From Stictocephala bisonia (taxonomy: Eukaryota > Arthropoda > Insecta > Hemiptera > Membracidae), in assembly GCA_035578905.1 (NCBI GenBank), contig JAQJVL010000004.1, positions 6,879,175 to 6,943,174 of the forward strand: a DNA stretch of 64,000 nt, read 5' to 3'. Each line of letters opens with the position of its first letter. The first letter of the stretch is position 1. The notes under the pieces are model-generated. The model made no database searches and was not told the origin of the DNA. It saw only the letters and a program-made list of their open reading frames with translations. The position numbers and the translations under genes were made by a program. Positions 1 through 10,859 of this stretch are shown one piece after another.

Positions 1-1315
1 ATTTTTCCCGGCTGCAGTGATGACCCAATGTCATTGACATAAACTAAGAACAGGGCTGGGCTGAGAATTGATCCTTGAGGGATACCGTAGCAGAGGTTAA
101 TTAATTTAGAATGATGATTGATATTAGGAGTAATTCAGTTCTTTGCTTATTTATGAACCAAGCCAGTCAAGGGACAAGTCTCGTATACAAAGCGATTCCA
201 ATCTGATTAGCAGTACCTTATTTGTTATTTATTTATTTTTTTTTTACTTCACTTGCCAGTTGACATGGGCCTACAGGCCTGTGCATCAACTTTATTCAAC
301 GAGTGAAGTACCGACCGTTGGCTCAGTGGGGGATTCGAACCTAGGACTAAACCCTCCGCAGTCCGAAGCCTTATCCACTGAGCCACCACGCCGGCAAAAT
401 CAACACAACAAAATCTTTAGATAAGTGAAAAACACCAAGGGTGGATTTCTGACCTTCCAATCTCTTCACAATCATGTCGATCAGACTCACTACTGATCTC
501 TATAGTCGATCTGCCATCTCTGAATCCAAATTGTAAGTCATAGAGTTGGTTGTGTTTATTTTTAAAAATGTAACATTCTTGTTAGGACAATTTTTTTTCA
601 AATATTCTGCTAAAGAAGTGTGTATTATGTCCTGTAGCATAATAGAGACTGGCCGATAGATATTTAGTCAAAAAGGATTTCATTTTTTATTAATTGGTGT
701 TACTTTAGTAGTTTTTAGGAATGAGCGAAAACTCCAGTTTGACAAATCAACGGTCTCAAGATATGTTAGAAGATTTCTTTATTAGAGCCATCGACTTGAA
801 ATTTCAATCTTTTGATTTTTATGAGCTCTTTAATAATTTTAAACAAATTTTTCGTCAGGAACAAGATTCAGTGTCATTTTTTATGCGTTTAATGTCACAG
901 TGTGGGACGTTGTGCCTAATTAATTGTCCGCGACAGCAACAAAGAAACTCTTCACTTCATCAGCCAGAATAGAAGCATCACTCACCAACCTGCCGCCGGT
1001 GTTCAACAAAATTTCATTTAGCTGTTTGATCTTGTTTCCTAAACTGTTCCGAGCTGTTTTGATGACTGTTTTTGTGACTGAAAACCTTTATTGGACATGT
1101 GTGATAAATATGCCTGAATTACGTTCCTGTAAATATGTGTATACTGTTTAAACAATCATTTGAAATGTTCTTTGTTATGTCCATTTCTGAGAGAAATTTT
1201 AGCCGGTCCTTTGACTCCATAATCCCTTTAATGATCTATTTTTTTCATCCTTTTTCATTGCTACGTTTAATTGTTTTCAGGGGCAACAACTGTCAAAATG
1301 AAAAGGCAAACCATT
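1..1315 (-). pseudogene. Degenerate non-LTR retrotransposon ORF2 (reverse transcriptase) relic
   Basis: Read on the minus strand, from high to low coordinates, the blocks of a LINE polymerase appear in the right order. A linker-type segment near 1020-920 reads GGRLVSDASILADEV followed by FFVAVADN. A palm entry at about 690-630 includes IYRPVSIM. A block at 535-470 reads QFGFRDGRSTIE, like the usual HGFR.GRST motif. A piece near 430-400 (GVFHLSKDF) stands for the usual LDLSKAFD. At 97-1 it reads YGIPQGSILSPALF then VYVNDI. Frameshifts and stops occur throughout, so it is dead. The catalytic xADD box would fall just outside the window start. A SINE at 236-395 splits it between the GRST and PQGS blocks. 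The clade is not certain; it resembles the jockey/CR1 group. Confidence 0.85.
236..395 (-). mobile_element. tRNA-derived SINE (family A, copy 1), nested in the LINE relic
   Basis: On the minus strand this has a Pol III internal promoter: an A box at 385-369 (TGGCTCAGTGGATAAGG) and a perfect B box at 341-331 (GGTTCGAATCC), followed by a roughly 90-bp body and an A-rich tail that appears on the + strand as the T-run and TTTATT repeats at about 219-246. A second copy of the same family lies at 9230-9371, which shows it is a dispersed element rather than a tRNA gene. It interrupts the LINE relic, whose reading resumes on each side. I could not define a clean target duplication. Confidence 0.8.
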
Positions 1316-1660
1316 ATTAATCATATTATCTTCCAAAGACAAATTGGAATTTAAGAACAACTACTTTTGCGAGATGAGCATTTAAAAGTGTTATAATATA
1401 GCCGAAGTTTAGATTTTTTAGTCTATTATTATTTTTTATTTATTTTTTTTTTAGTTAATTTTAGGCTCTATTTTAAGTAGTGTATCTCTTGGTCATAATA
1501 GTAAGATTGGCCAGAGATTTAATCCGAAATACGTGGTACAAAATAAAAACCAATAAAAAAATGGGATGAAGTATTTTAAAGTCGTGGTAAAATCATATGG
1601 ACGGTGAATACCTTTTAGTAATATAGACTTTTAATCCATTTGTAGCTTGTAAATATATAT

Positions 1661-1945
1661 AAAGAGTGGCTGGTCCAACTCTCAAAATTGGCTTCGAAAT
1701 GTTTTTTTTTTCACTTTTCGTAAAATATTCATGCTTTGAGACCTAAGACTGTGTCTCACTAGACATATCTCAACAAATTACACCATTAACATCTTCTAAA
1801 TTAAATTTCCAATAATAATATTTTAATAGTTTGTAGGTTTAGAGAAGAAAACCAAAAAAATTGTTAAATTTTGTAAAAAGTAAAAAAAACTGTGGCCTAT
1901 TGCTCTTTTTTACATCCTGAATACAAAAAGGTGTCAAGTTACATA
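1661..1945. repeat. Left terminal inverted repeat of the Tc1/mariner-like element
   Basis: Inverse complement of 2781-3139 apart from small gaps and scattered mismatches. An arm of about 280 bp is far longer than the 20-30 bp arms of canonical mariner elements, but long arms are known in some Tc1 relatives. Confidence 0.75.
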
Positions 1946-2149
1946 AAAAAACTGCGCAATTTCATTAGCTTTAAAACAATATGCTACACTAATAAATTGT
2001 CCTTAAACTTATACAGTGGTTTAAATGTGGAAAAACATGGAGTACCTAAAACCATAAACAAATCTAAATTATTATAAAAGCATACAAGTTTGTCTGAAGA
2101 AATGTTACTAACTTAAGTGCAATTTATAATTTAATGATATTTACATTTA

Positions 2150-2620
2150 CATTTATTTATCTGTTACATCAATCATATACAATACAATTAACGACTGTCG
2201 AACATCGTTGGTGAAATGAGGGAGTGCACCATCTTGCTGGAAGAGTAGATCTTCGCTTTGCTGTTTTTGCTGCAAAACAATCTAGATAATTTACTCCCGT
2301 CATGTTTCTTTCAAAAAAATACGGACAAACACACCGCTAACAACTCCAGCCCACAAATTTATACTGAATCGATGCTGTAAAGAAGATTCCCTCGTTGTTC
2401 TTGGATTCTCTGTTGCCCAGACATGCATGTGTGAGAGTTGAAAAATCCCTCGTGAGTGAATCGTACCTCATCTGCCCTCATAAATTATACAGTATTTTTC
2501 CAAAAAGTAGTGTTCTTCTATGTCTCTGTTCAAGAGCCAACGACACAACACCATTCTAGTTTCATAATCATTCGGTTCAAGAGACTGGATTTGAGTGAAA
2601 TGACACGGATAACATTTCTT
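2150..2620 (-). pseudogene. Broken DDE transposase (Tc1/mariner superfamily-like)
   Basis: The minus-strand translation contains, in order and across several frame changes, FTHEGFFNSHTCMSG with GQQRIQEQRG (like the insect transposase motif with an FxxHN core and an NPH-type follow-up), a segment of the NLWAG type read as a broken frame, and FQQDGALPHFTNDVRQSL, which resembles the conserved QQDGAPxHF motif holding the second catalytic aspartate. At least three stops or shifts lie between these motifs, so no functional protein is possible. The family call rests on these motifs only. Confidence 0.7.
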
Positions 2621-2780
2621 CAAGCAAACTTGTATGCTTTTGTATTAATTTAGATTGTTTATGATTTTAAGCACTTCATGTTTTTCAACATTGAAACCTA
2701 TATAGCTAGCACAAGTTTAAAGCAAATTTATTATTGTAACATATTGTTTTAATGCTTATGAAATGGGACAGTTCTTGTGA

Positions 2781-3139
2781 AACTTGACACCTTCTTGTAT
2801 TCAGGATGTAAAAAAGAGCAATAGGCCACAGTTTTGTTACTTTCCACAAAATGTAAAAATTTTTTACTTTGGCAAAAATTGCAACGTAGTTTTCTTCTCT
2901 AAACCTAGAAACTATTGAAATATTATTATTGGAAATGTAATGTAGAACATGTTAATGGTGTAATTTGTTGAGATATGTCTGGTGAGACACAGTCTTAGGT
3001 CTCAAAGCACGAATATTTTACGAAAAGTGATAATTATTTTCGAAGCCAATTTTGAGAGTTGGAACGAAAATTATTAAACTCCATTTTCATTGTACTTTTA
3101 CCCAACAGTTTTGTCATACTGATGACCAGCCACCCTGTA
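2781..3139. repeat. Right terminal inverted repeat of the Tc1/mariner-like element
   Basis: Partner of the left arm at 1661-1945, in inverse orientation. It carries an additional segment of about 60 bp near the outer end that the left arm lacks. The loss or gain happened on one side only, so the element could not have been symmetric when last mobile. Confidence 0.75.
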
Positions 3140-3140
3140 C

Positions 3141-4060
3141 ACGGATAGTCCGACCTTACCTTAGTAATCCGCAGCCGGTATATCGGGATATCGACTTCGG
3201 CACTGTAGACCCATCATCAGATCCATAGGAAGACCAGTTTATGAGTAACAAATACTTAATCCATCCACTGGAATACGTTGTAGACAATTAAAAAACAAAT
3301 AAAATAAAAAAAACCTATTTACAAAGACACGATAACAATCACTTACGATGGAGGTTACTTGTATATAGAGTTGGGTGTATGTAACTTTCTTGTATCGTAA
3401 TTATATGTTAGAAAGAGTGTATGTCGGTGTCTTATGGCAGTAAAAGAGTTATAGAATCCCGCATACTCTCACACACGTCATTCTGTCACTCATTTTTTTA
3501 TCTGAAATATTTATTTGGAGAGCCATATTCCCGATTGGTTTATTCCGTATTATTTCTGTAATAATTCTCGGCATTCGCTTAGCGTTGCTTTCTCCTTGTA
3601 CCTTTTTAACTCCTCCTAAGTAATAAAGTTGTGTACCAGTATCTAAAACCTTTTTTTTTATTGAACAAAAATTGAGATAAGTTCTCAATTTATTCGCGTC
3701 GTAAAGGTAAAGCAAAATTAAATCAGAATATATTCTACAGGTGTGCAACAATACAATCAGGTGTGCAACAATACAATCAACAATTGTGTTAAAAAACAGA
3801 TAGGTAAATGTGTCTCGTTCAGAACATAAAGATCGGTTAAGAAAAACGTGGTCCTATTAAATATCTAAATGCTACATCATATACAGTAAACTTTGAAGAG
3901 TAGTTGTGAATTGAACAGTTAGTTGTAAGGAATGTGAATCTGTAAGAAAATACGTTGCGACAAATTGTTGGTAGGGTCGCAGAAAACAAATAATTTGCTA
4001 ATTAATTTTTTTAAATCTTAGTACAACTTAGTATTGCTGAGTTAGGATCATGGTGAAACG
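3141..4060. other. Anonymous non-coding stretch
   Basis: No recognisable gene or repeat. A 100-codon open frame on the minus strand (3449-3751) shows no motif I know. A short direct duplication, CAGGTGTGCAACAATACAAT, occurs twice in a row at about 3738-3777. Confidence 0.5.
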
Positions 4061-4062
4061 AA

Positions 4063-4940
4063 TTGTTTCTACATGTGCAGATTAAGTGTCTTACGCCTGG
4101 CTGGATAGATTTCAAAGTTTTAAATTTATCTCAATTGTATATTACAAGTTTATTGGTGTACATTTTCAAAAATAAAAACAACATGTTCAATCAAATTCAA
4201 CACTCATATTTAACCCGTACTTCTACAAATCTCGGAATTAATGCGCCTCGATTGGTTAAAACAATAACGACGACATCATCTCATTATATCGCAAATATCG
4301 TTTATTCTAAAGCTCCTCGCCACATTTAGAATCCTCTACCATGTAGCATAAATGTTTATAAAAAATCTGTCAACCAGTGGATTGTTGAAATTGGTAGAGC
4401 GGAAATTAAAAGTTACTTTCGTTCTTCCTACACATAAGTATCGCACAACAGACCACATTCAGAATGATGACGTGCGCTTGTGTGTGTGTGTGTGTTTTTT
4501 TTTATGCATGTCTGCGTTGTGCTTGTGTGGGGGTGTGTGTGTGTAAGTGTGTGCTTTTGTTAGGGTGCGTCTGTGTGTGTGTGATAGGGGAGTGATGTGA
4601 GTAAGTGCAAACGTGACTGTGAATGTGTGTTTGTATGGTAGGTGAGTGGGTGTGAAGTCTCTACTAATAATAGCTCCTGATACAATAAATATTAATTGAT
4701 TATTTGTCCCTTCTTATTGCGCATGCGTATAAATGATATTCTTTTATATCAAACTAGTTTTAAGTTATATTGTTCTTTATGATATTTAGTAGTAGTGGCC
4801 GACAACATTCCGACTGTTCTGGACTCGCTTCCCCACACACAGGCAGCCGCCCATGTGGGGAACCAATTTCATGTATTTTTGTATATATTTCTGTTTATAT
4901 GTTATAAGGAGGAAATAAATAGATTTTTCATTTCATTTCA
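4063..4940 (+). pseudogene. LINE ORF2 C-terminal relic with its 3' untranslated region
   Basis: The + strand reads a C-terminal LINE polymerase tail: KVLNLSQLYITS, then NQIQHSYLTR, NAPRLVKT, then after a stop NPLPCSINVYKK and SVNQWIV. This matches the usual end of CR1/jockey-type proteins (H.Y.TR, an R-rich strand, NxLP, a final basic helix). A GT-rich microsatellite (4470-4610) and an untranslated tail follow, ending near 4940 in AAATAAATAG and a TTTCA repeat. It is 5' truncated. A single in-frame TAG at about 4327-4329 breaks the last part. Confidence 0.65.
4470..4610. repeat. GT-rich microsatellite
   Basis: Interrupted runs of TG dinucleotides, inside the 3' untranslated part of the LINE relic. 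Confidence 0.85.
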
Positions 4941-5382
4941 TTTTTCAACTATACGGTGTGTCTCTAGATTCAATTCATATAGCTGATTTTGAAATTTTAA
5001 TATGACTTTAATGTACACTTTCATTAGTTTCACGTGAAAGGATGTACATCAGCTTTGAAACCTCAGATCTACGTCAAAAATAATATTTCTGCTAGGTGAA
5101 GAATGTGGACGTTGGAAACTTTATGAGCAATTGAAATAAAATTATCTTGTACATCCTACTCTACTCTGAGTATTCATCTATCGCTTTAAATATAAATATT
5201 CATAAAACAGGAAACCTCACTGAACAACTCTTGACTAGTGTCCAGTTACTTACAGAAATTGGAATGAAACAAAATTATTCTTTTATTTTATTGATAAAGT
5301 TGTTTCTTTATAAGGTAATATATGTATATTATACTTCGGGTATATTAACACTTCGATTTAAGACCTGTATAATTTGTTGCAG

Positions 5383-5481
5383 CACTGGCAGATTGGGTTG
5401 AGCAAAAAATTCCGAGCGTTGAAGCTTTGGTTTGTGATACGAAGGTTTGGTATAACTGGGATTCAAGCCCACATAAGGGAG
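5383..5481 (+). CDS. Hdc: Histidine decarboxylase, internal exon (first one in the window)
   Basis: The enzyme removes the carboxyl group of histidine to make histamine, the transmitter of arthropod photoreceptors and some central neurons. It is a PLP-dependent group II decarboxylase acting in the cytosol as a dimer. The 33 codons read [10 protein letters not shown], then [11 protein letters not shown] and QAHIRE, the conserved stretch after the PLP lysine in the HDC/AADC family. The acceptor is TTGTTGCAG ending at 5382 and the donor is GTGAGT from 5482, both strong. The exon is exactly 99 nt, in phase 0 at both ends. Exons with the active-site lysine and N-terminus are not in the window; the upstream 5 kb is filled by transposon relics. 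DOPA decarboxylase shares this region, but the tail in later exons favours HDC. Confidence 0.9.
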
Positions 5482-5632
5482 GTGAGTAATGAATAAAATT
5501 ACTGTCATCCACATTACAACTTCCTGTGAGTCTAGAGTATCTCTTTACGTAAATATCTGTAACCCTGTGATATATAACAATAAGTCATTTTCATTCACTA
5601 AATTATTAAAATTCCGATATCAAAAGTATTAA

Positions 5633-5667
5633 GGAACAGTATGTGGTTTTTTTTATCATACTGTTCC
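5633..5667. repeat. Perfect 11-bp inverted repeat in the Hdc intron
   Basis: GGAACAGTATG at 5633-5643 is the exact complement of 5657-5667, separated by a T-rich 13-nt loop. It lies about 150 nt after the splice donor. A function is unknown; a small hairpin or transposon tip is possible. Confidence 0.7.
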
Positions 5668-6319
5668 AAGGAAGCACTGGAAAATATTACTACGGCCCTC
5701 TAGTTATTAATAATTAATGAGAAAGTTAGGTTCTTCTTTGTTAACCTTCTCATCTCAACTCAGTCATCTCTATCAAATTCTGTAAATATTGGACCAAATC
5801 ACGTCAAAATCACCCAAAGAGAACTTTATTTTTTTGCAAATTCGATCACATACCTTTTATATAAACTTATCAATCAGCAAAATATCTGTAGTACACTTTA
5901 CGTGTTCAAAGACAATCAAACCCCATCAATAATAATTTGACCTGTGGACTGTCTGATAAAATAATCAAACAAACATATCATTAGTTTATGAGCTGTTCAC
6001 GAGGGGTGTTTACGTTTCATTGAGATAAATAATTGGCCTGTTTTGTTGTCTGTAATGTTTAATTGATCGTAAGTAAGAAATCCTTTTCTCACAGATATAG
6101 ATGTCCTCAACTACTAGTTTTCTATTATTCTTTGTTTTTCTTCATCTCATTTGATGCAAACTTGTTTTCCCACTCTTGAAAACAATTATTGTTCTCAGTT
6201 CTTGTAACAATAGTGTAGTAGTGGGAAGACATTTCATTTAAAAATGAAGGACCTTTTCCGTTAATTCACTACCACTACTTTTTCCGTTACATCACTACCA
6301 CTACTTTTTATAGCAATTA

Positions 6320-6352
6320 CGGTAAGGTTAGGTCATGTTAGGTTAGGTTAGG
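6320..6352. repeat. Short interstitial TTAGG-type repeat
   Basis: Reads as imperfect TTAGG units (GTTAGGTTAGGTTAGGAGG near the end). TTAGG is the canonical insect telomere unit. Here it is a short internal tract. Confidence 0.6.
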
Positions 6353-6855
6353 AGGTGTTTACTAAAGTGGATCACAAACTGGTAAATCCAATGATTGGCA
6401 TACCGCCAAATGCGCCCTCCGTGTGTAATTCCTTGGAAAGTGATAATACTCGTATAAGGCCAGTGATATCAATTCCTAGAGAATAAGGAATCCGCTAACA
6501 GTGGATCCTAAAAATGATTGAGGAACAGTTTTTAGAGCATTAGAAGATTTATCAAGCTGTATTGAATTAACGGTAAATATCCCAAATGAAAATAATAAAT
6601 TCCATCTTCTTCGTCGCTTCATCTTTGGGCCTACATGTCAGCTTTTCAACTCAGCGTAATCATCCGTTCGGATACACTAGTAGCGACAGTGGTTCTTTCA
6701 CGGGCTCCAGGAATTGGAATCGTCACAGCTTTGGTGTCAGCTTCTTGTTTCATAAATGAGTAGACATGAGAAATTGTTGACTTTTAAGTGCTTTACCTTT
6801 TAACTAGGATTACATTTCATTTTCCATTTCTATAAAATAATATCCATAGTTTACA

Positions 6856-6911
6856 CTAAATAATAATACACAAACGAAAATATTAATTTTCGTTTATGTA
6901 TTATTATTTAG
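6856..6911. repeat. 26-bp near-perfect palindrome
   Basis: CTAAATAATAATACA and the next 11 bases are repeated in inverse complement to 6911 with one mismatch, around a 4-nt centre. This is what a collapsed pair of transposon inverted repeats would look like, but no target duplication was identified. Confidence 0.7.
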
Positions 6912-8390
6912 CACTAAGATACATTAAAAGTAAAAAACAATCACTAGTGAACAGTAAACTACAAAACTTATATACAAAACTTATATATAAAACCAACCAC
7001 CCAATACGAAAGTGTTTTCTTATAAGTGAACAGTTCAGGGAGCTGACAAATGGGGAGGGGATATACGTGTAAATTACAATATATCCATTAAATTGAAACA
7101 ATTTTTTTATATAATGGAAATATATTTGTAACTAAATAAAAATCACTAACAATGCTACAAACATTAAACAAAGATGCTAAATATGAAATAAATCTATGAA
7201 ATATACAAATCATGTTAAATGAGATTTTTTTACAGTGTTTGTATTATATTAAGCAGTAAAACAATGAATTACATTTTAAAACATACTGAGTCCAGTTTTG
7301 AAATATATGACTGAATTATGACCAGTTTCCCAGTTCCATTTGCAACAATGGCGATTACCTAGAAATTGTTCGGCTAACAGCACAAGTATCAAACAAAATT
7401 GCTAAATATAAAATAATTTATAACATATACAAATGGTATTGTATCTTCATCGTACCATTTTGTATATCTTGTGATTCTCTCATCCAGTTTCACGTATTTT
7501 CTTTTCCTTTTTATTTTATTTCCTCTGTTAAGGTCCATCCGCATGTTAAGCCTCAGCCTCCGACATCAAATATTTGATTAAGTCTTGGCTTCTTTGATGG
7601 GAGTCTTCCAATATGACGGTTGAGTTTATGGTGTCAGCTTTCAACGGAATTTTTTTACGGTGCCGGTAGTTACAGCAATTTCACGTATGTTAAAAAAATG
7701 AATGTAACAAAAATAAAATAAATACTTTTGTCACATAAATATTAAGGGTTTTTGAAGTTTTTTTATTAATTAAAAACTACTATACCTATTACATTTCTAA
7801 TTATACTCTTGTGTGAGTTTGAATGTATAGGTTAGCCTCCTCTTCCACAGAGCATCTTCTATCACCTCATTCTTCTTTCTATTGGATCTCCTATTTTTCC
7901 TTTTAGTTTTATTTCATGCAGCCTTGGATACGGAATTCTTCTGAAGTGACCAAGATACCTTGCTCTTGTGTTTTATGTTATATTTCTTATAGTCTTATTT
8001 TCAATTTCCGCAAGAGTCTCATTTCCACGTCCTAAATTTTACTTTCATGAATTAATTTAGGAGCTATGTAAAAATAAGCGTTGATTATAAACGGTAGCGT
8101 TTATATAAAAATTTGTTATTCATTTAAAAAAAATCAAGAGTATGCATATATAAACAATCAAACATAAACTATAAACTTAACAACATAACTGTGAATTAAT
8201 CCGTCAGACTGTATGGATTAAGTTTACCACTGACAATTCTGATTTTTTCTCAATAGAAATTAGAACCAGAATTTTATAAATTTACATATCCTTGCCCTTG
8301 CATTTATTTTAAAACTGTTATTATAATCTAGTTATTATTTCGCTTTTTCCTTAGGTAGATAAGGAGTTATATTTTGACATTTTATTTCAG

Positions 8391-8574
8391 GGAGTCCGGT
8401 TAGCACAGAAATTTGAAGCACTGGTTCGCGCAGATCAGAGGTTCGAGATTCCTGCCACGAGGCACCTTGGACTGGTGGTCCTACGATTAAAAGGAGACAA
8501 CATGTTAACGGAACGACTTCTAAAACGCCTTAATTCTAGAGGAAAAATACATTGTGTACCAGCTTCACTTAAAG
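8391..8574 (+). CDS. Hdc: Histidine decarboxylase, exon encoding the start of the C-terminal small domain
   Basis: Joined in frame to the previous exon (phase 0). Reads GVRLAQKFEALV, RFEIP, HLGLVVLRLKG, then LTERLLKRLNSRGKIHCVPA. This is the small-domain segment of group II decarboxylases, where the substrate-covering strands and the RFEIP turn lie. The acceptor TTTATTTCAG ends at 8390 and the donor GTATTG starts at 8575. The 184 nt leave phase 1. LVVLRLKG followed by the LTERLL helix is close to insect HDC as I recall it. Confidence 0.93.
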
Positions 8575-9056
8575 GTATTGTCTTGAATTTAGTGTCGCAT
8601 TAATAATCTGTGAAATATTAATTTATCTGAGAAATAAACTACTTTAATTGCTTTATACAGTTACTTGCTATCTAACACAAATATTGTACCAGCTGCTTGA
8701 TCCGACGACCATTTATTTTCAAAAATTCAAAAAATTCAAAATTCAAAAAGTTTTATTGCATAAAAAACCAGTTCACATGGTATCACAATCGTCAAAATAA
8801 ATAAATAATTAATGGTAACAATTAAAATCATGGCATTCATTCGTATTTATTAATTTGAACTTCACTAAAAACTATAACCGTTACTGTTAAATGGGTAGCT
8901 TTTTTCATGTCAAAAGAATTTCTGAAGCATTTTTTTGCTTCTGAAGGTGATTCATTCTTCTTCCACGATGATACAGCATTGTTTAAGTGTTCTTGAATAT
9001 AAATTTAATGTGATTCCTTTCTATATGGTTGATTTAATACCATTCCAATGTTGCAG
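8575..9056. other. Hdc intron, with a probable retroelement 3' tail
   Basis: Between 8715 and 8770 are TTCAAAAATTCAAAA-type repeats followed by TTTTATTGCATAAAA. On the minus strand this looks like a polyadenylation signal (AATAAA) and the short tandem tail of a LINE or SINE. No body could be recognised beyond it. Confidence 0.45.
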
Positions 9057-9206
9057 GTAAATATGTGATCAGATTTACTGTGACTTCCACTCAGACAACA
9101 TTGGATGACATCACTAGAGACTGGGCTGAGATAAAAAATACCGCTTCGGAGATCATTGCCGAGAGCCAAGACCTGTTGGAAAAGCGGCAGAAAGTGCCTC
9201 TGGCAG
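9057..9206 (+). CDS. Hdc: Histidine decarboxylase, exon with the conserved RFTVTS segment
   Basis: Phase 1 in and out. Reads KYVIRFTVTSTQTT, LDDITRDWAEIKNTA, then EKRQKVPLA. The RFTVTS strand and the DI..DW..I helix are the signature end of the catalytic domain in the HDC/AADC family. The acceptor CAATGTTGCAG ends at 9056 and the donor GTTAGT begins at 9207. A SINE sits only 23 nt into the next intron. After this exon the protein continues into the insect-type C-terminal extension. Confidence 0.93.
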
Positions 9207-9229
9207 GTTAGTTGGAAAGGCGAGAACAA

Positions 9230-9371
9230 TTTTTTTTAACTTCACTCCCAGTTCACATGGGCTGCAAGCCTGTGCGTGAACTTTTTACAACGAGTGAAGT
9301 ACCGACCGTTTGCTCAGTGGGGATTCGAACCTTAGAGATTGCCCTCCGCAGTCCGAAGCCTTAGCCACTGA
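9230..9371 (-). mobile_element. tRNA-derived SINE (family A, copy 2), 5' truncated
   Basis: Same sequence as the SINE at 236-395. The B box GGTTCGAATCC is at 9331-9321 on the minus strand. The A box is cut after TCAGTGGCTAAGG (9371-9359), so the first roughly 20 nt are missing. The A-tail shows as the T-run at 9230-9237. The position, 23 nt downstream of the Hdc exon splice donor and antisense to the gene, is notable. Confidence 0.8.
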
Positions 9372-10685
9372 AAAAATGAAAACAAAATATTGTTTAGTAG
9401 ATAAATAATACTTTCCATTTAATTTATATTTAATATATGAATAAAATTATGGAAGGTGTGGGTTTCCCAACTCAAATCACATTGTTTAAATTCAACTCTT
9501 CAGAAAATTTCTGATGTTCAATTTTCAGCACAGATAAAATTTAAACAGAGGTAGCTTTCTTATGGCCGTAGGAACGCCTCAGTTTAATTAAAAATAGACT
9601 AAAATTAATGTACATCTTTGTACATTATATAATTTGCACAGCTCGTAATATTATTATCTCAATATGTGATTAGGTAGAAGTAATATAAATTTACTAGGAG
9701 ACAACCCCACGCAATAAACATACAATAATATATTAGTAATAAATACGATGTTTATCCTTGTAGATTTGGAGGAATAAACGGAAAGACTGACAAGGTTCTG
9801 AACCTGCAATCTTCATGGCAAACTGGAGAACTCGAAACGCGTTCGGTACACTATTGGATGTGACCTTTCTTTCTTTCTTCTCTGTGGTCAAAGTGGTCAA
9901 AGAGGTCATATCCAAGTAAAGCAGTTCGACCATCAAGGGATTATTTTCAGATTCTGAAATCTGCATGGTCGCATATGTATTCCCATGAATCAGATCTACT
10001 TTGTTTTGCTTTACTTACTGGGGAAAATAAAAAATGACAAACAATAGTTGAGTTTTCATGACTTAAGGATGTTTTTAGGTTGCTCTTATTCATGTAACTG
10101 GTTTATCTCAATAATAGATTTTTTCTTGTTCTCTATTTCGGAAAGATATTGTTCAATGCTAATAAAAATGTTTAGACAAAATTGTCTAAACAACCACTCA
10201 TTTAATATAAAATTTTCTCAACTTAACAGAAAGAAAGACTAGTTTTATTGCTAAGTTAAAAACATTTACTCTAAACGCACAATAAAATCAGTTTATGGAA
10301 ACAACAAATTGGACTTATAGGAGCGAGTAAAAAATGAAGAGCTAAGTCCAATCATTCAGAGGTCAAGATAATCCTCACATATTTCACTACGTGCATGATG
10401 CAAACATCTTTTTTTAGTCCTTTTCGCATATCAAAATATTTTTATTGCTAAGCTTATAAAGCATTAGTTTAATTGTCTTTTAATCGATTTAGCTGTCCTT
10501 GGAGTACATAATATTTGATTTTAGGTTACACATTCATAATGGTATCACATGCTAGAAGTGTGTTGTGCTTCAAGGGAGGCCACCACTGTTTCACATCACA
10601 GAACATACTGTAAGAGCGGTTGAGGAGGAGAAAAGGTATAAATTAATGCTAATTGACGTATTCTGCATGTTTGTGCGTGTTTTAG
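9372..10685. other. Hdc intron remainder
   Basis: No further element recognised. An open frame on the minus strand at 9733-9966 (77 codons) has no familiar motif, and no splice context supports it. Confidence 0.5.
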
Positions 10686-10859
10686 AAACCAGAGATAGAA
10701 ATGCCGAATTTGGCTCGAGTTTGCTACTAGCAAATTCTCCGATGTCACCAAAAATAGTGAACGGGAGCTTTGCTGCAATTTTCGAGTTCGGCGTTGACAA
10801 TGAGGAACGTACGACCGGCTTGATGAAACTGCTCAGCATCCACGCCAAAGACAGCCCAG
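10686..10859 (+). CDS. Hdc: Histidine decarboxylase, C-terminal extension exon
   Basis: Phase 1 in (G from the previous exon plus AA gives E). Reads ETRDRNAEFGSSLLLANSP, then SPKIVNGSFAAIFEF and IHAKDSP. SLLLANSP...VNGSFAAIF is a stretch I recall as characteristic of insect HDC, beyond the catalytic domain. The acceptor is TTTTAG ending at 10685 and the donor GTAGGG begins at 10860. The open frame extends both ways past these sites, but continuity with the neighbouring exons and loss of similarity set the limits. The role of this tail is not established from sequence. Confidence 0.88.

Larger units (their letters stand above)
1661..3140 (-). mobile_element. Tc1/mariner-like DNA transposon with long terminal inverted repeats
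   Basis: The sequence at 1661-1945 recurs in inverse complement at 2781-3139. Shared stretches include GGCTGGTC at both tips, CCAACTCTCAAAATTGGC, GAGACCTAAGACTGTGTCTC with one mismatch, and a block ending in TATTCAGGATGTAAAAAAG on the complementary strand. The right arm has about 60 extra bases near its tip (3066-3122). Between the arms lies a decayed transposase on the minus strand. The right tip is preceded on the complementary strand by TGTA, consistent with insertion at a TA site, but the left side is less clear. Confidence 0.75.
5482..8390. other. Hdc intron, 2.9 kb
   Basis: No coding signal. It contains a perfect 11-bp inverted repeat (5633-5643 with 5657-5667, GGAACAGTATG), a short duplicated GTTA.CACTACCACTACTTTTT stretch near 6260-6310, TTAGG-like repeats at about 6320-6352, and a 26-bp near-perfect palindrome at 6856-6911. 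The rest looks like simple AT-rich intron. Confidence 0.7.

Noticed and set aside
3449..3751. 100-codon minus-strand frame as a gene
   Set aside because: No motif, no splice or start context, and the region lies between transposon relics.
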